From: JBCDJI01 sp964351865
GTDB taxonomy: Bacteria; Verrucomicrobiota; Verrucomicrobiia; Methylacidiphilales; JBCBYL01
DNA: 64,000 nt
Direction: 5' to 3'
NCBI GenBank assembly: GCA_964351865.1
Contig: CAYGPJ010000001.1
Location: 62,001-126,000 of the forward strand
Shown here: positions 40,658-50,020 of the stretch, one piece after another
How positions within the stretch are numbered: the stretch's first letter is position 1
Layout of the letters: each line of letters opens with the position of its first letter
The notes under the pieces: model-generated
Database searches by the model: none
Seen by the model: the letters and a program-made list of their open reading frames with translations, nothing else
Told to the model about the DNA's origin: nothing
Made by a program: the position numbers and the translations under genes

Positions 40658-41277
40658 AAATATATATTAGAAAATCAATTTGGACTATTGGTATCCCCTC
40701 TTTATTGTGTTTCCTCACACCCTTGCAGGAAATGCCTGGTAAGGTGCAAAACCCTAGTTTTGAAAAGCATACAGGATACAATGGTGGCGAGAATTCAATT
40801 ATCCCGCACTGGAAGGGAATGCCTTATACCTTTGGTTATGTAAGAAAAACAAAAAAGAAGTTCACCGAGGGCCTCGATGAAAAGCAATCACTTAGCCTTA
40901 GTGGTGGCATCTATCAAAAACTTGATATTACCTTTGAAAAAAAAACTACTTACATTTTAACCATTAAAATTGGCAAACCAATAGGAGCCCCTCAATTTAT
41001 TGATAAAGCAGGTATTACCTTTGGTTTCAAGGCTGCTGATCTCTCAGAATACTTGAGCAATGCTGAATTATTTATCGGAGCATCAGATATTTATAAGATT
41101 CCCGAAGGCACTTTTAAAACTTACAGTATTGAATATGAACCCTCAAAAGAAATGGTTGAACAGCCAGTCATCATAGCACTGGATGATTTCCTTTCATTTG
41201 AACCGCCAGAAGGTATCGGCCCACCGGATGCCGGTGACCATTACCAGATAGATTTGGTAGAACTGAGTATTAAGTAG
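40654..41277 (+). CDS. Secreted paralogue of the preceding protein without PEP-CTERM signal
   Basis: This is a 207-residue protein whose start overlaps the preceding stop (ATGA). It shares the same pattern with its neighbour: NPSFEKHTGYNGGENSIIPHW, GLDEKQSLSLSGGIYQ, TYILTIKIGKPIGAPQF and YQIDLVELS. It ends right after the beta domain with no hydrophobic tail. Its N-terminal hydrophobic segment (IWTIGIPSLLCFLTPL) can serve as a signal peptide. It is a tandem duplication with one anchored and one free product. It converges on the LacI-type gene with an eight-base overlap. Confidence 0.7.
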   Translation: MKIYIRKSIWTIGIPSLLCFLTPLQEMPGKVQNPSFEKHTGYNGGENSIIPHWKGMPYTFGYVRKTKKKFTEGLDEKQSLSLSGGIYQKLDITFEKKTTYILTIKIGKPIGAPQFIDKAGITFGFKAADLSEYLSNAELFIGASDIYKIPEGTFKTYSIEYEPSKEMVEQPVIIALDDFLSFEPPEGIGPPDAGDHYQIDLVELSIK

Positions 41278-42271
41278 TTGTATTACCATCTACCCAACTA
41301 CCAGGCACTAAGAGCGTTGAAGCCGCTTCAGTCCCACCTCTTTCACCCGAATCTAACAAAGATTTCACAAGTTCTAAAGCACGAGATCCAATCAAATCAC
41401 TATTCTGGTTTATACCTGACCAGTGAAAATCATGAGGCAAATTAAGATTTGCATATCCAAGGTGTAACTTGTTCGTAATCTTTTTAACAAATTCATCAGA
41501 AAGAATACTTAAGGTTACAAAAGCATCTGCCTGATACTGCTCAAGTTGTTTCATAAAATAAGTTTCATCATGATTTTTATATAACAAAACCTTTGTTGTT
41601 TTCGATTTAGACAGTTTACTAAATAGCGATACTCCAAGACTATAATGATAGTTGCTTTTTATCTCATCCAAACGATTTAATCCGACAACAATCCTACGAT
41701 ACCCTTTTTGACTTAAAGCCTGCAATGCCGAGCAACTGCATTGCGTCTGGTCGTTACACACGCGGTGGATTTTTTGATTAATCATTGTTTCCCCTAAGCC
41801 CACACAAGAAAACTCGTTGACCGGAAAGTCATATGCATTTTCATCTTTCCACCGAGGACCTACGATCACCCCTCTGATACCTCTCGCATGAAGAATATCT
41901 ACCAGACGCTGGGGGGAAATCTTATCTTTATATACATCAAATCGTTCAATTTTATATCCATACCCTGCTGCTCTGTCAGCAGCTCCATTTAACAATTCAT
42001 TGAACCCCGGCCATATATCAAAATATTCCGGATGCTCGAAGGAATTAATAAAGGCGATCGTTTCAGCTCCGGCAGGCCTTCTGGAAGATCTAACGTAAGC
42101 CATAAGTTCCGAGGAAACAGGGTCAGGTGAGTAACCTAACGTTTCGGCATGGTTAATAATCTTATGCCTCAATTCATCAGAGACACCCTTTTTTCCCCTC
42201 AACGCAACCGATACGGTCGTAGCCGATATATCTAAATCTTTTGCTATTTTAGTAATACTAATTCTGGACAC
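41270..42271 (-). CDS. LacI-family transcription regulator
   Basis: A GTG at 42271 gives SRISITKIAKDLDISATTVS then VALRGKKGVSDELRHKI, the LacI HTH and hinge start. An ORF to 42319 adds residues without family similarity. The sensor domain has the periplasmic-binding-protein fold (IRGVIVGPRWKDENAYDFPV, GYRRIVVGLNRLDEI, DFHWSGINQNSDLIG). It sits among polysaccharide genes and is the natural candidate to bind the four CCTTAACATAAGG sites. The IS256-type element lies 67 bases upstream of its start, within its probable promoter zone. That may alter its expression. Confidence 0.85.
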   Translation of the reverse strand: MSRISITKIAKDLDISATTVSVALRGKKGVSDELRHKIINHAETLGYSPDPVSSELMAYVRSSRRPAGAETIAFINSFEHPEYFDIWPGFNELLNGAADRAAGYGYKIERFDVYKDKISPQRLVDILHARGIRGVIVGPRWKDENAYDFPVNEFSCVGLGETMINQKIHRVCNDQTQCSCSALQALSQKGYRRIVVGLNRLDEIKSNYHYSLGVSLFSKLSKSKTTKVLLYKNHDETYFMKQLEQYQADAFVTLSILSDEFVKKITNKLHLGYANLNLPHDFHWSGINQNSDLIGSRALELVKSLLDSGERGGTEAASTLLVPGSWVDGNTTT

Positions 42272-42355
42272 TACGTAAACTCTATCAGTCCTGCTTAAGG
42301 CTGTTAAGTCCCAAGTCAAACTGGCGGCGATTTTTTTCCGTTAAAAATTAGTGGT

Positions 42356-42426
42356 GGATGGTTGTTCGATTCCGACCCAAGGTCGGGGTTGAACAAATAA
42401 TAACCTTAAAAAAGGAACAACCATCC
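42356..42426. repeat. Nested stem-loops near the left end of the IS
   Basis: GGATGGTTGTTC (42356-42367) pairs with GAACAACCATCC (42415-42426). A competing structure pairs TTGTTC with GAACAA (42391-42396) around CCGACC/GGTCGG. Mutually exclusive hairpins just before a transposase gene could limit read-through expression. Confidence 0.5.
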
Positions 42427-42520
42427 AACCATGAAGTAGGCTACAGGGACCCGAGGGTCCGGACAAGAATATAGCACCATCAGTACGACAGAACTTTTCC
42501 GCGATTACCTGCGCCAGAGC

Positions 42521-43741
42521 GTGCGGGAAGCGCTCTGGGAACTGATGCAAGAGGAAGTTGAGCAGCTGTGTGGAACGAGCCACCAGCGAGGCAATCCGGG
42601 CTCCTACCGGCGGGCCGGCAGCGAAAAAGGCGTATTTTACATTGAAGCAGGCAAGCAATCGATTACGCGGCCTCGAGTCCGGCGAAAGCGCAGTGATGGC
42701 AGCGAGAGCGAAGTGCCACTGGCCAGTTACCAGCAGGCGCGCAGCATGAGCAATATCGAAGCGGAGGTGTGTGAGCGCATGAGCGAGGGGGTGAGCACCC
42801 GGGGTTGCGGCCGACTTAGCGCAGGCAGCATCAGCGCGGCGAGTGCATCGCGGTTGTGGGTGGAGGGCAGTCTGCAGAAACTCGATGAATTACGCAGTCG
42901 TGAGATCGCCAGCAAGCCCTATGTGTCGTTGATGGTCGATGGTATCTACCTGGGCCGGGAACTGGTCGTGGTGGTCGCTATGGGCATCACCGAGAAGGGC
43001 GACAAGCAGATGCTCGATTTTGCGGTTGGAACCACTGAGAGTGCCGAAGTCGTCGGCGATCTCATTACCCGAATCAAGCAGCGCGGCTTTCATGCCCCGG
43101 GGCGGCTTCTGGCGGTGATCGACGGAGCCCAGGCACTGCGCAAGGCAATCCGGAGCCACTGGCCCGATGTTCTGGTGCAAAGCTGCCTGATGCACAAAGA
43201 GCGTAATCTGCACCGCTACCTGCGTAAAACCGATCACAGTGAATGCACTCGGCTCATCCGGCGGATACGGGAGGCCCAGGGGGCCTTGGCCGGTAAAGAA
43301 GCTTACGATGATCTCCATCGCTTCCTGGCCACGCGCAATGTGGCGGCGGTGGCCAGTCTGGAGGAGGCCGGAGAAGAACTGATCTGCCTGCATCTGCTCG
43401 ATGTGCCAGCCACCCTCAACGTATCGCTGCTCTCAACCAACGTGATCGAGAACGCCATCCACAACTACCGCAGACAAACCAATCGGGTAACCCGCTGGCA
43501 GCCCAAAACCGATCAGGTGGAACGATGGACGGCCTGCGCCCTGTTGTGGGTCGAGCAGGGCTTTCGAAAAATCAAGGGTCACCGGGACCTCAGACACCTC
43601 ATCGCGGCTCTGGCCAAGCCAACCCCCGGCGCGCCGCCCACATCCGACTCCGTTACGGGCTCGCCGCTACGCGGCGCTGATCCTACGGATCAGACGCCCT
43701 CCACTCCGTCGGATGTGGGAGCATTGACAGCAACCTTTTAA
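42521..43741 (+). CDS. IS256/mutator-family transposase
   Basis: This is a 406-residue protein. The DDE catalytic residues can be placed at YVSLMVDGIYLGRELVVVV (first Asp), LLAVIDGAQALRKAIRSHWP (second Asp) and NVIENAIHNYRRQTNRVTRW (Glu). QSCLMHKERNLHRYL is the family CxxH-type stretch. The frame is open further upstream with family-like residues (TTELFRDYLRQSVREALWEL) but without ATG, GTG or TTG, so initiation may be at a rarer codon. The protein looks intact. Confidence 0.9.
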   Translation: MREALWELMQEEVEQLCGTSHQRGNPGSYRRAGSEKGVFYIEAGKQSITRPRVRRKRSDGSESEVPLASYQQARSMSNIEAEVCERMSEGVSTRGCGRLSAGSISAASASRLWVEGSLQKLDELRSREIASKPYVSLMVDGIYLGRELVVVVAMGITEKGDKQMLDFAVGTTESAEVVGDLITRIKQRGFHAPGRLLAVIDGAQALRKAIRSHWPDVLVQSCLMHKERNLHRYLRKTDHSECTRLIRRIREAQGALAGKEAYDDLHRFLATRNVAAVASLEEAGEELICLHLLDVPATLNVSLLSTNVIENAIHNYRRQTNRVTRWQPKTDQVERWTACALLWVEQGFRKIKGHRDLRHLIAALAKPTPGAPPTSDSVTGSPLRGADPTDQTPSTPSDVGALTATF

Positions 43742-43820
43742 CCCGATAGAAACCCATGTCATCCACCACTCTTTTTAACGATCAGAGATTCATCCCCGTC
43801 AAAACTAGCATCTACTAATA

Positions 43821-43833
43821 CCTTAACATAAGG
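43821..43833. promoter_or_regulatory. Predicted LacI-family operator, site 2
   Basis: CCTTA-ACA-TAAGG again, within an 18-base identity to site 1, 50 bases upstream of the ATG at 43883 of the pseudopilin gene. It lies 41 bases beyond the IS right end. Confidence 0.65.
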
Positions 43834-43882
43834 CTTGCAAGGCTATTTAAAATCACTGGTTTTGAAGTATTTTTATAATGTT

Positions 43883-44686
43883 ATGATTCAAACTCTTCGT
43901 GTGTTTTCAAACAATCACAAAGGCCCCAAAACTTTAATGCGACCAAAAAATTCCAACCAAGGCACCAACCCAAACCAAGGATTTACGCTTATAGAATTAC
44001 TCGTCGTTCTGGTCATCGTTAGTATTCTTCTTGTATTGGGTGGCATCGGGACATCCAAAGTACTGGACACAGCTAAGAAAGCACAGTGTAGTTCTAATTT
44101 GCGACAAATAGGTTTAGGTGTTCTCAATTATGCTAATGACCACAATAATTTCCTCCCGCTATCTTGGAGCCCCACGGAACCACAATGGTATGTGCTTTTG
44201 ATTGAAGAGGGCTACTTATCCAGATCCAATCCCGGGAGCAAATCTGATATTTTCACCAGTCCGGGTGCCAAGAAAAAAGTAGCTGCTGGTTATAATGGCT
44301 CCACATACGCTGTACACGACGCACTTTTCCGTGGTTCTGACAGATCACTTTTCCCAGGCGAAGTTCTAACCAATCTTTTGCAGTTAAGGAACTCAACCGA
44401 GACCATACTGATTGCTAATACTGCACAAGTATTTAATGATGGAAGTGGCTACACTTCGTTTTGGGAACCCTGGCAACTGAATCCAACTTGGATCAATACA
44501 GGCGAAGTCCCACTTAATGAGGCTGTGCCACTTGGACCGAATGTGGATGACTCAACCAATGGTGGTCATATTCGTTATCCTCATGATAATAATACATCCA
44601 CTAATGTGCTGATGGCTGATGGTCATGTGGAGAACATTAAGCAAGGGTCTATTGAGTACCGGAATGTTCACCCTATCCGAAATTGA
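43883..44686 (+). CDS. Pseudopilin-like protein (DUF1559/H-X9-DG type)
   Basis: NQGFTLIELLVVLVIVSILL is a type IV prepilin peptidase site and helix. The globular part ends in HIRYPHDNNTSTNVLMADGH followed by VENI, the His-to-DG C-terminal motif of this Planctomycetes/Verrucomicrobia family. Starts are possible at 43883 or at 43937 (MRPKNSNQG), which puts the FTLIE motif at the usual distance. With operator site 2 in front, it probably serves surface assembly during polysaccharide use. The pseudopilin in the haem locus has the same architecture. Confidence 0.8.
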   Translation: MIQTLRVFSNNHKGPKTLMRPKNSNQGTNPNQGFTLIELLVVLVIVSILLVLGGIGTSKVLDTAKKAQCSSNLRQIGLGVLNYANDHNNFLPLSWSPTEPQWYVLLIEEGYLSRSNPGSKSDIFTSPGAKKKVAAGYNGSTYAVHDALFRGSDRSLFPGEVLTNLLQLRNSTETILIANTAQVFNDGSGYTSFWEPWQLNPTWINTGEVPLNEAVPLGPNVDDSTNGGHIRYPHDNNTSTNVLMADGHVENIKQGSIEYRNVHPIRN

Positions 44687-44809
44687 CCGAATATGAGAGA
44701 TCACTTAGTCAAACGGTTCGGAGCATAATTTACTGCTTCCTCCAGACAAAAGGAGGGAAATCAATGTTGGAGATGCTTGGGATAAGAATTCGAACGCCAA
44801 TTTCAGTGA

Positions 44810-45898
44810 CTATCCAGGGAGTTTATTTAGCCCGTTTTTTCTTAGGTATTCATAATACTTATATGACATCTCATGATGATATATCGGATGTGAACCCCTT
44901 TTGTCCGTTTCTCCCGTTTCAAGAATCCGATATTTTTCGAATGGAATCGAAAAAAGAGACTCCTCAGCTAGAATGCCATTCCAACTTTTAGTCGTAGCTG
45001 TCATGCTTTCATCACCTAAAAATTCACCATAAAGGGTTGCGCCTCCTGCATTATCGACCAAAACAGCACCATATTTTTGCAACGCTTTAGCAACCACTTT
45101 ACCAGCCGTATTAAGGCTTAACGTGTCTAGATCTAGTGTTGGATCTAATTGTAAAATACACCCCTCAGGCAAACCTCCAGGCAACCATCCGTCTGTCCAA
45201 GTTGCAGGAAAAACAAATTCCTGCAAAGCGGCTACTTCACAAGCAAAAGCCAACTTGTGTTGGATTTCACCACTCATCACTTCATCTCTCCGGATTAAGC
45301 CGGCACACGCCGGAACTCCACTAGCTCGACATGGACCATAAAAGTGAACACTCTGCCCATCTTCAATACCGGTAATAATTTCTTCGTCAAATACACCAGA
45401 TCCTTCCAATTCATAGGCGATGGCAGAATTCGACCACCATTGACCATCTGTATTGCGCATGCACTGCCAAAGGTCATAAATACGATTCTCATGAGGCGCG
45501 ACAACAACCATGTGAGCATCTGCTTCTTTATCAGTAAAAGCCCCTTCCGGTATGGGAACACCATCCAGCACAGAATGATGCAAGCCCATGTGGCTTAGTT
45601 CTTCAGTGTTGCGACCCATAGCGACTACATGCCCTTGGCTGTACGGACAGTAGGTAAGTTTGGGTCGAAGCTTCTGTTTTGGAACTGATGCGTCAACCGT
45701 ATAGACAGGGAGTGTCCAGGCAAACAGGTTGATGTGAAGTCCCGCGTAATTTCTAAATGCATGAGACTCATGCAATAATTCACACCATTGTTCCGAATAG
45801 GGGCTTACTTTTACCCTTTCTTCTAGCGGACTATTCCAAAAACTATCCTCTGCAAACCATAAACCGACTCGTCCTAGTCCCTCACTTTTATTCATCAC
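44810..45898 (-). CDS. Uncharacterised protein co-encoded with the sugar transporter
   Basis: This is a 362-residue protein without a signal peptide. Segments such as DAHMVVVAPHENRIYDLWQC, SGVPACAGLIRRDEVMSGEI, GCILQLDPTLDLDTL and GKVVAKALQKYGAVLVDNAG are conserved in hypothetical proteins I recall from actinobacteria and others. No enzymatic role is known to me. The gene starts 25 bases after the GPH-type transporter gene, so the two form an operon under operator site 3. A role in handling the imported sugar is possible. Confidence 0.65.
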   Translation of the reverse strand: MMNKSEGLGRVGLWFAEDSFWNSPLEERVKVSPYSEQWCELLHESHAFRNYAGLHINLFAWTLPVYTVDASVPKQKLRPKLTYCPYSQGHVVAMGRNTEELSHMGLHHSVLDGVPIPEGAFTDKEADAHMVVVAPHENRIYDLWQCMRNTDGQWWSNSAIAYELEGSGVFDEEIITGIEDGQSVHFYGPCRASGVPACAGLIRRDEVMSGEIQHKLAFACEVAALQEFVFPATWTDGWLPGGLPEGCILQLDPTLDLDTLSLNTAGKVVAKALQKYGAVLVDNAGGATLYGEFLGDESMTATTKSWNGILAEESLFSIPFEKYRILETGETDKRGSHPIYHHEMSYKYYEYLRKNGLNKLPG

Positions 45899-45923
45899 TT
45901 TTTGTCTTATTTTCAGAGTAAAT

Positions 45924-47330
45924 TTATATTTGACCTCTGCGCTTCTCGAGCTCCAATCTAATTTCCATCATGCGTTCAGGCGTCAACCGATATTTTAAAA
46001 GGGCACAGATCGCCAAAACTAATAATATTAAGCCACAGGAGATATCCAACATTCGTATATTCAGATACGTACCAGGTTCCTGGTCAGCTGCTGAAGCAAT
46101 GACAAAGCCACTCCAGACGACCATCGGCCCAGCTAAACCCATTCCTACAGAAAAGCTTGCTTTTACGACCCAAGAATAAATTGAAGCAAAGGCTCCCTCA
46201 CGACGCTCACCGGTTCTGAGTTCGTCGTAGTCCACCACATCTGCATTGATTGAAGGAATAAGTTGCCAGATACCGGTAAAAGCCGGAGCCAGTAACGCCC
46301 CATTCAGAACGGATAACCATGGGTTTTCCGGCGTAAAAGTCCACCATCTGGTAAGTGTTCCAAAAAATAACAGGCCCATCGCAGCTAGAAGTGCAATGTG
46401 TTTACCAACGATTCGAGAGAGATAGTTGAAACAAGGAATTGAGATGATGCCAAGCACCAAGAAAAGGGTAGACTCGACCCCTTGTAGCTTGGCAGCTTCG
46501 AACTGATCCCCATCCAATACGTAATATAAACGGATATAGAATCCAAGCCCGCCCAGAACTGAGCAGGCGCATGCAAAACAGAATGTGAAGATTACCGTCA
46601 GCACAAAGGGTCTGTTCTGAAAGGTCCAACGAAAATTGTCGATCAGGCGCACCTTTTTTTGCTTCGATGCAAGTTCGTAGAAGCGTTCCTTCACGAAAAA
46701 AACAGGCAGCACTCCTAGTCCCATGATCAATGTGCCGGCCATAATAGAAAGCGTCTGCCCTCCTGTGATGGGATCAGGCTCAGCTCCACCAGAAAAGAAC
46801 GGCAACTGAACGATATACCAAGCCCAGCCAATGGAGAGCGTCGCAAACTGTCCAAAAAAACTTGCCCATGAGCTCACGCTTGTTCGTTCGTGATAATCGG
46901 GAGTCATCTCCAGCAGCATGCTGTGATAAGGCATCGCCCAAAGCGTGAAACATGCATAGAAAAGAATCCCCATGGTTACCAACCAGATCGAAATTGTTGC
47001 TGGGCTCCAGTCCCCTTGCGCAAACCACATCAACGGAAATGTTAAACCCGTCAGTATGGCTCCTACTAGTAAGTAAGGCTTACGACGGCCCCAACGAGTG
47101 CGGGTATTATCAGACAGCCATCCGATAACAGGATCGAAAATGGCATCAAACAAACGAAAAATAACGGTGATTGTACTCACGATCGCAGGCGATAACCCCA
47201 AGCCGGATACGAATATTGGGGTAATCAATTGGTTCGGAAGGTTTGTCGACCATAGACCCACAATTCCTGCCAAACCGTAGGCCACCTTTGAGCGGAGAGG
47301 AACGCGGTCACTTTCTGGCGTGATAGCCAT
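45924..47330 (-). CDS. GPH-family (glycoside-pentoside-hexuronide) sugar symporter
   Basis: Starting at MAITPESDRVPLRSKVAYGL, about 468 residues, with an AAAGAAG ribosome site; the ORF to 47468 lacks one. There are twelve hydrophobic segments and the cation-binding stretch FDAIFDPVIGWLSDNTRTRW followed by GRRKPY is typical of MelB/XynB-type symporters. It should import an oligosaccharide from the glycoside hydrolases encoded upstream. Operator site 3 lies 158 bases upstream of this start, so it forms its own unit with the following hypothetical gene. Confidence 0.85.
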   Translation of the reverse strand: MAITPESDRVPLRSKVAYGLAGIVGLWSTNLPNQLITPIFVSGLGLSPAIVSTITVIFRLFDAIFDPVIGWLSDNTRTRWGRRKPYLLVGAILTGLTFPLMWFAQGDWSPATISIWLVTMGILFYACFTLWAMPYHSMLLEMTPDYHERTSVSSWASFFGQFATLSIGWAWYIVQLPFFSGGAEPDPITGGQTLSIMAGTLIMGLGVLPVFFVKERFYELASKQKKVRLIDNFRWTFQNRPFVLTVIFTFCFACACSVLGGLGFYIRLYYVLDGDQFEAAKLQGVESTLFLVLGIISIPCFNYLSRIVGKHIALLAAMGLLFFGTLTRWWTFTPENPWLSVLNGALLAPAFTGIWQLIPSINADVVDYDELRTGERREGAFASIYSWVVKASFSVGMGLAGPMVVWSGFVIASAADQEPGTYLNIRMLDISCGLILLVLAICALLKYRLTPERMMEIRLELEKRRGQI

Positions 47331-47487
47331 TTGCTTCTTTTTAAAGATGCCGATCAAAACAGTCGTGAGGAGTTGAACAAGCGATGCATTGACCCCATTC
47401 CCATGAAAGTGAGACCAAAGATAAATGATTTTTGATTCATATAATAAGTTCTCACATTGCTGCCTCAATCTTCAAGTAAATGCCACA

Positions 47488-47500
47488 CCTTATGTTAAAG
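47488..47500. promoter_or_regulatory. Predicted LacI-family operator, site 3
   Basis: CCTTATGTTAAAG is the reverse complement of CTTTAACATAAGG and differs from sites 1 and 2 at one base. It lies in the 57-base gap between the GH3 gene and the transporter ORF. Confidence 0.6.
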
Positions 47501-47525
47501 CTTAAGCACCATCATATGGTATTCT

Positions 47526-49985
47526 TCAAACAGAGAGCACAGACACCTTTTGATTCAGTTGCTCTGACATGGCATCTCTAGCGACGCTGATCATGTATTG
47601 GCCTGGATTGACCATCCATCCTCGTATATTTGGATTCCAGAACGCAAATGCTCGCGCTGGTAATTCCATGTTTATTTTCTTTCGTTCACCTGGTTCTAGA
47701 AAAACTCGTCGAAAAGCTTTCAATTCTTTAGGAGGGCGAAGGTGGTTTGGAGAAACCTCTCCAACAAAAACAAGGCCAGTTTCCGCACCAGCAATCCCCC
47801 CCATATTAACGACCTCGAATGACAGACTAACTGGTTCACAGCCACGAGTAACAGTTTGATCTAAATGTAAATTCTCAAAGGCAAATGTGGTATAGCTCAT
47901 ACCATATCCAAAGGGAAATTGTGGCTCAATCTTATGTTGGTCAAACCAGCGGTAACCGATCAGAATCCCATCCCCATAAGCTACCCGGTTATCCTGATCT
48001 TCATCATGATACCACTCATAAGAACCCCGATCTTCAGCTCTCTTTTCCCATGTAAATGGAAGTTTGCCAGAGGGATTCGTCCGACCCGCTAATATCTCAG
48101 CGGCGGCTAGGGTGCCATTCTGACCTGGATACCAGAGATTAATGACTGCGCTCACCCGATCAAACCACGGCTCCACCTGCACTGCCCCTCCAATGTAAAG
48201 CACAACACACGTTTTACCTGGCGCGATCTCGGCTACATCTGTGATTAATTTGGTAGCACGCGAATCCAGCTCAAAATCCCGATCGTGAGCTTCCCCCTCG
48301 GTCTCTGCCACAAAACCGGTGGCTACAATGACAAGGTCAGCATTTCGGGCAGCTGCCAAGCCTTTATCGTAATCTAAATAGGCCGCACTGCTGGCCTCAA
48401 ACCCAAAATGATACCCAAGATAACCCGTCTGTGTTTGTTCCATCCGAATGCGCACAGCATAATTGCCTTTTGGCAAATCCAATGTTACTCGCCTAGGGCC
48501 ACGAACCCGCTCAAAAATAAGGTTATCACCCACTTCTATAGTAAGATAGGCATCCTCGGAACTCATATAAAAATCAGTAGCTCCACTATGCTCGATCTCA
48601 AGCCTACCCTCAAACGTGCCAGAGAAGAGTAATGCATCAATGGAAGTATCGGGGCGTGATTCCCCATGAAAAATATGGAAGCTCGGAACCACCTCTTCGA
48701 ATATGGGCACCCCTTCAGCCCGTGTATTATTGAAATAACTAGCCTCAAGACCCTGCTGGCCATCCGAGGTGGTAAATTTAGACGATTCAAACGCTTCTGT
48801 TCCACGCCATGGCTGCAAACAGGTATGGTAGTGAACCTCGACTTCTGAACCGTAAACCTGACGAATGGCTTTAAGCAGATTAATACTTTCATGCGGCTTC
48901 GTGTTAGCAGACCCACCACCACAATGAATGGGTGCGTTTGCATGGTAACCTAAAACTACTATTTTGGAGACTTGATCGGGTGCCGCCGGCAATAAGCTCT
49001 CATCATTTTTTAACAGCACAATTCCCTGACGTGCGGTTTCAAGGGCTACTGCTTCCGTTTCCAAATTTCGAGCAGGTAAACTTTCGTCCTGCTGCTGATG
49101 CGCGTTCTCCAGCCAGCCAAAGCGTTCCATCAATACCAGGCGATGACGAACTGCTGCTGTAATCCGCTCCAGTGTAACAGTTCCACTTGCGAGGGCAGCC
49201 TGCACTTTTTCCTCTGTCAGGAACTTCGCCCATGGCATTTCTATATCGAGACCGCTATTCAAGGTTTGTATCGAGGAATGCACACTGGTCCAATCCGACA
49301 TCACAAACCCATCATCAAATGCCCAATCCTCACGCAGCACTTCATCTATGAGCCATTGATTTTCTGAGCAATACTGTCCATTTAACAGCCCATAAGCGGT
49401 CATGACACACGCAGTGTCTCCCTCCGTGACCGCAAGCTCAAAGGGGCGCAGATAGACCTCACGCAAGGTGCGCTCGTCAACGTCAGATGAGATACCATGG
49501 CGGTCGTACTCCTGATTATTGACTGCCAAGTGTTTAACCGTCGCCGCAACATTTTTTGACTGTACACCGCGTATGTATGCACTCGCTAATAGCCCAGCCA
49601 ATTCAGGGTCTTCACCCAAATATTCGAAGTTTCGGCCGCAAAGCGGTGATCTATAAAGATTCACACCCGGTGCCAGCAAGACATGGATTCCTACTGCTCG
49701 GCAATCCGTGCCGAGTGCAGCGCCATACTTTTCAGCCATCTGTTCACTAAATGTGGCAGCCAGTGCAATATTTGCTGGATAGCAGGTCGAGGCTTCGGTC
49801 CACCAATGAACCCCCACAGGACCATCTGCAAATTTGAGTGCCGGAATCCCTACTCGCTTGACCCCGTGCACATCTCCCTCACGGTCTTTCACATCAAACG
49901 ATGCATTACCACCTAGAAAACTGATTTTTTCTTTAAGCGTAAGGTCATCGAGCAGCTGCCGAATTTTGTCGGAATCTTGGTTCAT
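47526..49985 (-). CDS. GH3 beta-glycosidase with PA14 domain
   Basis: This is an 819-residue protein without a signal peptide. The GH3 catalytic domain shows LLAPGVNLYRSPLCGRNFEY, KHLAVNNQEYDRHG and the nucleophile Asp in DDGFVMSDWTSVHS. A PA14 domain is inserted at about 390-530 (LEASYFNNTRAEGVP, YMSSEDAYLTIEVGD), as in many beta-glucosidases and xylosidases. A fibronectin-III-like end follows. It likely degrades imported oligosaccharides in the cytoplasm. It is the last gene of the operon headed by GH10. Confidence 0.9.
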   Translation of the reverse strand: MNQDSDKIRQLLDDLTLKEKISFLGGNASFDVKDREGDVHGVKRVGIPALKFADGPVGVHWWTEASTCYPANIALAATFSEQMAEKYGAALGTDCRAVGIHVLLAPGVNLYRSPLCGRNFEYLGEDPELAGLLASAYIRGVQSKNVAATVKHLAVNNQEYDRHGISSDVDERTLREVYLRPFELAVTEGDTACVMTAYGLLNGQYCSENQWLIDEVLREDWAFDDGFVMSDWTSVHSSIQTLNSGLDIEMPWAKFLTEEKVQAALASGTVTLERITAAVRHRLVLMERFGWLENAHQQQDESLPARNLETEAVALETARQGIVLLKNDESLLPAAPDQVSKIVVLGYHANAPIHCGGGSANTKPHESINLLKAIRQVYGSEVEVHYHTCLQPWRGTEAFESSKFTTSDGQQGLEASYFNNTRAEGVPIFEEVVPSFHIFHGESRPDTSIDALLFSGTFEGRLEIEHSGATDFYMSSEDAYLTIEVGDNLIFERVRGPRRVTLDLPKGNYAVRIRMEQTQTGYLGYHFGFEASSAAYLDYDKGLAAARNADLVIVATGFVAETEGEAHDRDFELDSRATKLITDVAEIAPGKTCVVLYIGGAVQVEPWFDRVSAVINLWYPGQNGTLAAAEILAGRTNPSGKLPFTWEKRAEDRGSYEWYHDEDQDNRVAYGDGILIGYRWFDQHKIEPQFPFGYGMSYTTFAFENLHLDQTVTRGCEPVSLSFEVVNMGGIAGAETGLVFVGEVSPNHLRPPKELKAFRRVFLEPGERKKINMELPARAFAFWNPNIRGWMVNPGQYMISVARDAMSEQLNQKVSVLSV

Positions 49986-50020
49986 TTTAATGAAGTGTAT
50001 CTGCGCTGAGGTAGAAAATA

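Larger units (their letters stand above)
42339..43780. mobile_element. IS256-family insertion sequence
   Basis: Terminal inverted repeats are visible. The left end reads CGTTAAAAATTAGTGGTGGA; the right end in reverse complement reads CGTTAAAAAGAGTGGTGGA. The ends match apart from a one-base gap and one substitution. The element is about 1.44 kb, carries one transposase gene, and is clearly more GC-rich than its flanks. I found no identical 8-9 bp target duplication next to the ends, so it may have recombined after insertion. It lies between the LacI-type gene and the pseudopilin gene with operator site 2. Confidence 0.8.

Noticed and set aside
44683..44991. 102-residue plus-strand ORF after the pseudopilin gene
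   Set aside because: Its 3' half is antisense to the well-supported 44810-45898 gene and the 5' part shows no domain.
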